DNA of 39,035 nt from Streptomyces panaciradicis (GTDB lineage: Bacteria > Actinomycetota > Actinomycetes > Streptomycetales > Streptomycetaceae): the NCBI RefSeq assembly GCF_023516615.1, contig NZ_JAMGBF010000052.1, forward strand, positions 1 to 39,035, in the 5' to 3' direction. The translations under genes were made by a program, and so were the position numbers. The notes below the pieces were generated by a model. The model was not told where the DNA came from and searched no databases. It was given only the letters and a program-made list of their open reading frames with translations. Of this stretch, positions 33,536 to 39,035 are shown one piece after another (the stretch's first letter is position 1; each line of letters starts with the position of its first letter).

Positions 33536-34537
33536 TCAGACGCGGCGGGCCGCTATCCGGTCCGGGCTCGGCCAGCGCACGTCGTGCACCCAGCCGAGGC
33601 GTTCGAAGAGGCGGATGACGGCGGCGGACAGGTCGATCTGGCCGCGGTCGACTCCGTGCCGGGCGCTGGTGGGATCGGCGTGGTGGAGGTTGTGCCAGCT
33701 CTCACCGAAGGAGAGCAGGGCCAGCGGCCACAGGTTGGTGGCCCGGTCGTGACGGCGGGTGCGGAAGGGGCGCTCACCGATCAGGTGACAGAGGGAGTTG
33801 ACGCTCCAGGTGACGTGGTGGAGCAGGGCGATGCGGACAAGTCCCGCCCACAGCAGGGCGGTCACGCCGTACAGCCAGCTGCCGCCGATGGCCCATCCCA
33901 GCCCGAAGGGCAGGGCGAGCGTGAGGACACTCAGCAGGGGGAAGGCGCGGGAGACGGCGCGGATGTCGCGGTCGGCGAGCAGGTCGGGGGCGTACCGGTC
34001 GGCGGGGGTGCCGTCGTTGCGGAACAGCCAGCCGACGTGGGCGTGCAGCGCCCCGCGCAACTGGCCGCGCAGGTGGGTGCCGTAGCGGTACGGCGAGTGC
34101 GGGTCGCCGGGGCGGTCGGTGAAGGCGTGGTGGCGGCGGTGGATGGCGACCCAGCCGATGACGTCGCCCTGGAAGCTCATCGAACCGGCCACGGCCAGTG
34201 CGATCCGTAGGGGGCGGACGGCCCGGTAGCCGCCGTGGGTGAGTCCGCGGTGGAAGCCGACCGTGACGCCGAGGCCCGTGATCGTGTAGAGGACGGCGGC
34301 GAGCACGATGTCGGTGGGGTGGATCAGGCTGCCCCACAGCAGCCAGCCGGCCAGGCCGAGGGCCACGAAGGGCAGGACGACGATCAGCCCGGTCACGGCC
34401 ACGTACGCGCGGTCGGCGCCGGTGCGGGGCGGGGACGGTGCGTCCGCGGGGAAGGGGGAGGTGCCGTCGTAGCCCTGGGGCGGCGAGGCGGTGTCCGGCG
34501 GGGGCGCCGTGACGGACGTGATGGAGCTGGGTGACAT
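33536..34537 (-). CDS. Acyl-CoA/lipid fatty-acid desaturase (delta-9 type, three His boxes)
   Basis: A membrane di-iron desaturase of 333 residues. It carries HRGLTH (96-101), HRRHH (133-137) and HNLHH (282-286), the eight-histidine set of the stearoyl-CoA desaturase/OLE1 class. About four membrane helices surround them (VAVTGLIVVLPFVALGLAGWLLW, IVLAAVLYTITGLGVTVG and others). It should put a cis double bond into a saturated acyl chain, altering membrane fluidity. The first ~40 residues are a Pro/Ser/Thr-rich tail. ATG 34537 follows CAGGAG; a further in-frame ATG at 34645 lies upstream of promoter-like repeats. An electron-donor gene is not nearby. A 9-bp direct repeat precedes it at 34657-34677. 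Confidence 0.9.
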   Translation of the reverse strand: MSPSSITSVTAPPPDTASPPQGYDGTSPFPADAPSPPRTGADRAYVAVTGLIVVLPFVALGLAGWLLWGSLIHPTDIVLAAVLYTITGLGVTVGFHRGLTHGGYRAVRPLRIALAVAGSMSFQGDVIGWVAIHRRHHAFTDRPGDPHSPYRYGTHLRGQLRGALHAHVGWLFRNDGTPADRYAPDLLADRDIRAVSRAFPLLSVLTLALPFGLGWAIGGSWLYGVTALLWAGLVRIALLHHVTWSVNSLCHLIGERPFRTRRHDRATNLWPLALLSFGESWHNLHHADPTSARHGVDRGQIDLSAAVIRLFERLGWVHDVRWPSPDRIAARRV

Positions 34538-34656
34538 GGCCGGGGCTCCTGCCCTCGATGAGGCCGCTCTGAAGGAGGTGCGGCCGGGGTCAAGGGCTGC
34601 CCCTGGGGTGGGTGGTGTGCTGAGGACGACGTGTCGGGTCCGCACGCCCCACCCTC

Positions 34657-34677
34657 GTACTCCTCACAGTACTCCTC
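34657..34677 (-). repeat. Direct repeat (GAGGAGTAC x2, 12-nt period) upstream of the desaturase gene
   Basis: On the minus strand GAGGAGTAC occurs twice, 12 nt apart. TACTGT, which overlaps the first copy, fits the -10 consensus. The site may be an operator/promoter for the desaturase operon, about 120-140 nt before its ATG. Confidence 0.4.
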
Positions 34678-34770
34678 GCGCCGGGGGGCACCCGGACGTC
34701 GCTGGTCAGCAGGCCCTGGTGGCAGGGCTTCGGAGTGCACCCGGACGGTGGTGGACCCCGCGCAGCGGTG

Positions 34771-35610
34771 TCACCGGTGGTCGGACCGGGGCTGGAAGGC
34801 GTGGAGGGTGTCCTGGCCCGGATGGACGATGCCGTAGCTGCTTTCGGGGACCTCGTTCCAGGCCCCGGGGAGGTCGCCCAGGGGTTCGGACACGACCAGG
34901 CGGGTTTCCTCCCCGACTTCGCGCAGGAACGCGGCGTCCGGGTGGAGGGCGCGCAGGGAGTCGACCCGGGTGCTGTAGTACAGGGACCGCGAGGAGCCCT
35001 CGCTGGAGTAGCGGAAGGCCCACAGGCGATCGCCGTCGGACACGGCGAGGGTCATCTGGAGCGGGTGCCGCACGCCGTGCTTGTGTCCCGTCTCCTCGAC
35101 CAGGCCGGCCATGCGGGCCACGGCGTCCGGCGGGTCCTCGGTGAGACCGAAGGTCAGGGCCAGGTAGAACATCAGCTCCGAGTCGGTGGAGCCCTCGATG
35201 TCGGAGTACAGGGAGGGGTCGACGGCCAGCGCCAGGTCGCGGCGGAGCCGGGGGAAGTCGCTGATCACGCCGTTGTGCATCCACAGCCAGCGATCCCACC
35301 GGAAGGGGTGGCAGTTGGTCTGCTGCACGGCCGTTCCGGTCGTCGCCCTGATGTGGGCGAAGAACAGGCCCGAGCGGACGTGGTGGGCGACCTCCTGCAG
35401 GTTGCGGTTGTTCCAGGCGGGGCCCACGTCCCGGACGACCGCCGGGGTGGGGAGATCCGCCGCGTACCAGCCGACCCCGAAGCCGTCGCCGTTGGTGGTC
35501 TCCACGCCCAGGCGGGAGTGCAGACTCTGGTCGATCAGACTGTGCTGCGGCTCGAACAGGACGCGGCTGAGCAGGATGGGCGTGCCCGAGTAGGCGATCC
35601 AACGGCACAT
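34771..35610 (-). CDS. Class II glutamine amidotransferase (YafJ/EgtC-like)
   Basis: A 279-residue Ntn-hydrolase-fold glutaminase. The start is placed at ATG 35610 so that Cys2 (MCRWIAYSG) becomes the N-terminal nucleophile after Met removal, as the family requires. GDGFGVGWY, FAHIRATTG, QQTNCHPF and WLWMHNGVI are the conserved glutamine-binding and oxyanion blocks. No synthase domain follows, so ammonia must go to another protein or the enzyme is a stand-alone amidohydrolase. In ergothioneine clusters the similar EgtC removes a glutamyl group, but no egt genes are present here. A GTG at 35622 would add four residues before the Met and is unlikely. It lies upstream of the desaturase with a 233-nt gap. 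Confidence 0.88.
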   Translation of the reverse strand: MCRWIAYSGTPILLSRVLFEPQHSLIDQSLHSRLGVETTNGDGFGVGWYAADLPTPAVVRDVGPAWNNRNLQEVAHHVRSGLFFAHIRATTGTAVQQTNCHPFRWDRWLWMHNGVISDFPRLRRDLALAVDPSLYSDIEGSTDSELMFYLALTFGLTEDPPDAVARMAGLVEETGHKHGVRHPLQMTLAVSDGDRLWAFRYSSEGSSRSLYYSTRVDSLRALHPDAAFLREVGEETRLVVSEPLGDLPGAWNEVPESSYGIVHPGQDTLHAFQPRSDHR

Positions 35611-35718
35611 GTCCGCACCCACCTCCCTCTGACGGAGGATGGCGACATTCCTGCCACAAGTATGGACTTTCCCGGCAGGCGCGGCACGCGCGGCTCGGTC
35701 GTGGCCGGCCGTCCGTGG

Positions 35719-36075
35719 TCAGCCGGTGGTGGAGTGCAGGAACGGCGGGATCGGCCGGTGCAGGTCGGTGGCCTCGATGGTCAGGGTGTCGTGCGCGACG
35801 TCCGCCCCGTCGCTCATCGACACCTGAATGGTGTGCTTCTCGCCGGTCCGCCCGAGCCGCCCGGTGACCGTGACCTTGTGGCCCTCCACCGAGACCCGCA
35901 GGTCCGAGCCGGCGGACGCGGACGCGCTGACGACGTGCCGTGGCCCGGCGGGCCACACGCTCACGGACGAAGTGAACTCTTCTCCGGCCGTGACCTCGAT
36001 CTGCGACGGAGTGAGGATCATGAAGCCCTTCAGGTGCCATGACCCGGTGCCTGGGGATGTGTGATTGCCGGTCAT
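35719..36075 (-). CDS. Small beta-rich (Ig-like) hypothetical protein
   Basis: A 118-residue protein without membrane helix or signal peptide. PSQIEVTAGEEFTSSVSVWP, followed by alternating hydrophobic strands (LRVSVEGHKVTVTGRLG, HTIQVSMSDG, DTLTIEATDL), suggests one immunoglobulin-like beta-sandwich of the bacterial Big/BACON sort. No catalytic residues are evident. ATG 36075 has no Shine-Dalgarno sequence; ATG 36021, with AAGGG 5 nt upstream, is an equally good start and would remove 18 residues. It diverges from the repeat membrane protein (146-nt gap) and lies 108 nt upstream of the amidotransferase gene in the same direction. I do not recognise a family. Confidence 0.6.
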   Translation of the reverse strand: MTGNHTSPGTGSWHLKGFMILTPSQIEVTAGEEFTSSVSVWPAGPRHVVSASASAGSDLRVSVEGHKVTVTGRLGRTGEKHTIQVSMSDGADVAHDTLTIEATDLHRPIPPFLHSTTG

Positions 36076-36221
36076 GTGGTCAGCGTGCGCCGCCGGCGCG
36101 GCCGGGTGCAGATGACGGTAGGCCCGTTCCCAGGGCCTGTCGCTGCCACGGTGGGGGCCGTTCGGCCCCAGGACCGCGTACGGACCGCATCCATCCGGGC
36201 CGCCTGCGCGTCTACGTCGGT

Positions 36222-37286
36222 ATGGACCTGGAGAAATCCCCGCAGCCGCCCGGGCGGCAGGCACCGGAGGGGTGTCTCGCCGTGGCGATCCGCCTGCCGG
36301 TGCGGATCGTCGTGCTCGTGCTGGTCGTCCCGGTGCGCATGGTGTGGGACGCGCTGGTGGTGGCGGGCAGGTTCCTGACGGACACCGTCCTCAGGCCGGT
36401 CGGGCGGGCCCTGCTGTGGCTCGGGCGGGCGCTGTTCGTCTGGCCCCTCATAGGACTGTGGCGATACGTCGTCGTACCCGTCGGCAAGGGTCTCGGGCTG
36501 CTCGGCAAGGTGCTCGTCGTCATCCCGCTGACCTGGTTCCACCGGTCGGTGCTGACCCCCCTCGGACATGCCCTCCTCCGGGTGTACGCGCGGGTGCTCA
36601 CCCCCGTCGCGCGGGGCGTGTGGTGGCTGTTCGCGGCCGTCGGGACCGGGGTGTACACCGGCCTCGCCTGGCTGGCGCGGTACCTCCTCGTCGTCCCCGC
36701 GGGCCGGCTGTACGCGTGGATTCTGACGCCGTTGGGACACGCGATCGCCGCGTGCGCCAGGGGACTGGCGTGGCTGGTGGGCACGGTCGCCACGGGCGTC
36801 GGCGTCGCGCTGTACTGGATCGCCCGCGTGGCGCTGGTGCTGCCCGCGCTCGCGCTGTGGCGCTGGGTCCTCGTCCCCGTCGGACGCGTCCTCGCCGTCG
36901 TCGCCCGCGAGGTCGGGGACGCCCTCGGGCACGCCTGGCGGGTGGCCGGGCGGATCTCGCTCGCCGTCGGACGCGCCCTCGCCGCCCTCTTCCGGCTGGT
37001 CTTCGTGGAACCGGTGCGGTGGGTGTACCGCACGGTGCTCACCCCCGTCGGCCATGCCGTCCGGGACGCCGTGCTGAGGCCCGCCGCGGCCCTCGCCCGC
37101 AGCGCGGGACGGGCGACCCGGGAGGCGCTGGCCGCCGCCCGGGAATCCGTACGGCAGGCGCGGGCGGACTTCCGCCGGATGCTGTTCGGGGAACCCGAAC
37201 CGGCGGAGAGGATCGACCGGCGGGAACCCACGGGCCGCGAGACACGTACTCTTGGTAGAAGTACGACCGCTCTCACGAAGGACTGA
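36222..37286 (+). CDS. Hydrophobic protein with repeated Pro-Gly-His/Arg motifs, unknown function
   Basis: A 354-residue protein with a short polar start, a long hydrophobic/amphipathic region (about 20-290) and a charged Arg/Ala/Glu tail. The region is built from repeats of the form VLTPLGHAL: prolines at about 59, 86, 113, 128, 159, 170, 219 and 275 sit in LRPVGRAL, VVPVGKGL, LTPLGHAL, LTPVARGV, VVPAGRLY, LTPLGHAI, LVPVGRVL and LTPVGHAV. Trp/Tyr/Arg pairs recur between them. The charged residues within the hydrophobic stretches suggest membrane-surface or re-entrant helices rather than plain transmembrane ones. ATG 36222 has no clear ribosome-binding site. The only thing separating it from the next gene is an in-frame TGA. 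Confidence 0.72.
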   Translation: MDLEKSPQPPGRQAPEGCLAVAIRLPVRIVVLVLVVPVRMVWDALVVAGRFLTDTVLRPVGRALLWLGRALFVWPLIGLWRYVVVPVGKGLGLLGKVLVVIPLTWFHRSVLTPLGHALLRVYARVLTPVARGVWWLFAAVGTGVYTGLAWLARYLLVVPAGRLYAWILTPLGHAIAACARGLAWLVGTVATGVGVALYWIARVALVLPALALWRWVLVPVGRVLAVVAREVGDALGHAWRVAGRISLAVGRALAALFRLVFVEPVRWVYRTVLTPVGHAVRDAVLRPAAALARSAGRATREALAAARESVRQARADFRRMLFGEPEPAERIDRREPTGRETRTLGRSTTALTKD

Positions 37287-37292
37287 ACGACA

Positions 37293-38108
37293 CTGGGCAA
37301 GCGACAGCCCGAAGGCCCGCCGCCCGCACCCGCGGTGCAGCGCATCCGACTGCGCTACACCAAGCGCGGCCGCCTCCGGTTCACCAGCCACCGTGACTTC
37401 CAGCGCGCCTTCGAGCGTGCGCTGCGCCGAGCCGAGGTGCCGATGGCGTACTCGGCGGGGTTCACGCCGCATCCGAAGGTGTCGTACGCCAATGCCGCAC
37501 CCACCGGCACGGGCAGTGAGGCGGAGTACCTGGAGATCGCCCTCACCGAGGCGCGGGACCCGGAGAAACTCAGGGTCCTGCTCGACGAGTCGCTGCCCCC
37601 CGGGCTCGACATCGTCGACGCCGTCGAGGCCCGCACCTCCGGGCTCGCCGACCGGCTGACCGCCTCCGTGTGGGAGCTGCGCCTGGACGGCGTGGCGCCC
37701 GAGGAGGCCGAGCGCGCGGTCGCCGCCTTCAAGGCCGCCGGGACCGTGGAGGTCCAGCGGACGACGAAGAACGGCGTCCGGACGTTCGACGCCCGTTCCG
37801 CGGTCGCGGATCTCGACCTCCGGGCGGATCTCGAAACGCACAGTGATCCGGCTGATAGGCCGACCGACCAGCCCTGTGCGATACTGCGGCTGGTTGTTCG
37901 GCACGTGACGCCTGCCGTACGACCCGACGACGTCCTGTCCGGTCTCCGCGCCGTGGCCGACCTGGCGCCGCCGGTCCCCGCAGCGGTGACCAGGCTGGCG
38001 CAGGGGCTGTTCGATGAAGAGACCGGCACGGTGACCGACCCGCTCGCGCCCGACCGCGAGGCAGCTGAGGCCCCAACGGCCGCTGCCGCCGCGACGGCGC
38101 CGGCGTAA
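37293..38108 (+). CDS. TIGR03936 / DUF2344 family protein (radical SAM partner)
   Basis: A 271-residue protein when read from CTG 37293. The family core begins QRIRLRYTKRGRLRFTSHRDFQRAFERA and continues with AYSAGFTPHPKVSYANAAPTGTGSEAEYLEI. This matches TIGR03936/DUF2344, which normally accompanies TIGR03960 radical SAM proteins and RNase E/G, either as a separate gene or fused. The function is unknown. Start choice: GAAGGA lies 10 nt before CTG 37293, giving MGKRQPEGPPP, whereas GTG 37335 is 52 nt from any Shine-Dalgarno sequence and would remove 14 residues. The C-terminus is an Ala/Thr-rich tail. It lies 270 nt upstream of rne. Confidence 0.88.
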   Translation: MGKRQPEGPPPAPAVQRIRLRYTKRGRLRFTSHRDFQRAFERALRRAEVPMAYSAGFTPHPKVSYANAAPTGTGSEAEYLEIALTEARDPEKLRVLLDESLPPGLDIVDAVEARTSGLADRLTASVWELRLDGVAPEEAERAVAAFKAAGTVEVQRTTKNGVRTFDARSAVADLDLRADLETHSDPADRPTDQPCAILRLVVRHVTPAVRPDDVLSGLRAVADLAPPVPAAVTRLAQGLFDEETGTVTDPLAPDREAAEAPTAAAAATAPA

Positions 38109-38378
38109 GGCGGTCCCGCGAAGGACGCACGTCGTAGCGCCGCCCTCGTACTCGGGAGCCACCTGGGTCGGGCAGCGCACCGACCAGAAGACTTTCGCCA
38201 GGCCGTACCCAACAGGGTGTACGGAACCGGCGAGACAGGACACAGAGAGCTCCCGTGCGGCGCCCGCGCCCCGGACGGCGGCACCGCGCAACGCGCGAGC
38301 CGCGGACGTCAACGGCGGTCGAGTCATCGACGCCGGACCAGGCGCGGAGCCCGGGAGCCTGACGGGAGACAAGCCCGC

Positions 38379-39035
38379 ATGCTCGAACCGACCGAACCCA
38401 CCGAGGGTTCCGAAGAACTGAACACTCCGAGCGACACCCTGCCGCCGCGTCGTCGGCGCCGTGCCGCTTCCCGCCCGGCGGGCCCGCCCTCCGGGGCCGA
38501 AGGGACGCCGGAGGAGGTCACCGCGCCCGCCGTACCGGCCGAGGGCGAGGACCTGGCCGTGGAGCCGCAGGAGCTCGACGAGGCCGAGGACGCCGAGGAG
38601 ACGGCGGCCGCCGCACCGGCGCCCGTCGAGGAGCCCGCGCCCGCCGCCCGCACCCGTCGTCGTGCCACGCGCCGCGTGTCCGCGCCGACCGCCTCCCCGG
38701 CATCCGCCGAGGCGGCCGAGACGGTCGTGCCCGCCGCTGCCGCCGAGGTCTCCGAGGCTGCCGTGCACACCGACACCGAGCAGGCCGTCGTGACCGGCGA
38801 GGACGCCGCTCCGCCGCGTGCCCGCCGTCGCGCCACCCGCCGGGTCACCTCGCCGACCGCCACCGCGGAGGCCGCCGAGACCGTCGTGCCCGCCGTCGCC
38901 GAGAGCGAGATCACCGAGGAGCCCGCCGCCGTGGCCGAGACCCCCGCCGAGGAGGCCGCGCCCGCTCCCCGGACGCGCCGTCGTGCCACCCGGCGCGCCA
39001 CCGCGCCCACCGGAGCCCCCGAGGCCGCCCCGGCG
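38379..39035 (+). CDS. rne: Ribonuclease E/G, N-terminal part (runs off the window)
   Basis: An open frame of 219 codons without stop to the window edge. ATG follows GGGAGA. The start MLEPTEPTEGSEELN and the adjacent PPRRRRRAASRPAGPP are those of the Streptomyces RNase E/G (RNase ES type), whose catalytic S1/RNase H/DNase I-like core lies further downstream. Everything visible is a disordered, Ala/Glu/Pro-rich arm. It carries three Arg-rich repeats of the RRRATRR kind (about residues 91-99, 147-155 and 198-206) about 50 residues apart, fit for RNA or partner binding. In Streptomyces this arm is N-terminal, unlike the C-terminal arm of E. coli RNase E. The catalytic part cannot be checked here. 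Confidence 0.88.
   Translation, partial: MLEPTEPTEGSEELNTPSDTLPPRRRRRAASRPAGPPSGAEGTPEEVTAPAVPAEGEDLAVEPQELDEAEDAEETAAAAPAPVEEPAPAARTRRRATRRVSAPTASPASAEAAETVVPAAAAEVSEAAVHTDTEQAVVTGEDAAPPRARRRATRRVTSPTATAEAAETVVPAVAESEITEEPAAVAETPAEEAAPAPRTRRRATRRATAPTGAPEAAPA

Noticed and set aside
28584..37286. Island as a recent mobile element or prophage
   Set aside because: No integrase, transposase, flanking direct repeats or tRNA at the borders, and codon bias matches the surrounding genes.
36072..38768. Minus-strand open frame of 898 codons
   Set aside because: It is antisense to the repeat membrane protein, DUF2344 and rne; Gly/Arg/Gln-rich shadow translation with no family similarity.

Overview
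The window is chromosomal DNA of a Streptomyces or close relative. GC content is very high with strong G/C third-position bias, GTG starts are common, and the gene order tig–clpP1–clpP2–clpX–valS–folC–ndk–mreB–mreC–mreD–PBP2–rodA … rne is the one known from Streptomyces. No transposase, integrase, phage gene or CRISPR array is visible.

Left part (1–6.5 kb): the 5' end of an amino-acid permease (minus strand) diverges from rpiB and a Nei/Fpg-type DNA glycosylase. An Eis-like acetyltransferase converges on the glycosylase. Next come a membrane-anchored SpoIIE/PP2C phosphatase, a small HD hydrolase and a convergent acyltransferase-3 membrane protein. A GC-poorer, apparently gene-free stretch of about 0.5 kb follows.

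Core housekeeping part (6.5–28.6 kb): a small membrane protein, tRNA-Gly(UCC) and tRNA-Pro(UGG) precede the protein quality-control set: trigger factor, two ClpP paralogues and ClpX. A ClgR-like operator lies upstream of clpP1. A Pro-rich membrane-anchored protein, ValRS, FolC, a DUF4233 membrane protein and Ndk follow. The Mre/Rod wall-synthesis cluster (mreB, mreC, mreD, mrdA/PBP2, rodA) comes next. A CYTH-CHAD polyphosphate-type protein and a TIGR03960-type radical SAM protein end this part. Strong GC hairpins mark most transcription-unit ends.

Island (28.7–37.3 kb): between the TIGR03960-type radical SAM gene and its usual partner, the TIGR03936/DUF2344 gene next to rne, sits a block of regulatory and accessory genes. 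A PAS-GAF-PP2C phosphatase is followed by a 79-residue orphan and two GAF-ANTAR (RNA-binding antiterminator type) proteins, with the last three linked by 4-bp start/stop overlaps. On the opposite strand are two tandem DUF5994 paralogues, a three-His-box fatty-acid desaturase, a class II glutamine amidotransferase and a small beta-rich protein. A membrane protein built from repeated Pro-Gly-His/Arg motifs closes the block. This island is the best candidate for an undescribed sensory/post-transcriptional system, possibly tied to membrane lipid state. That link is inference.

Right end (37.3–39.0 kb): the DUF2344 gene, which may start at a CTG, and the disordered N-terminus of ribonuclease E/G (rne), cut by the window edge. 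A recurring feature is a -10-like hexamer 6–7 nt before the start codon of seven genes with no Shine-Dalgarno sequence, which suggests many leaderless mRNAs.
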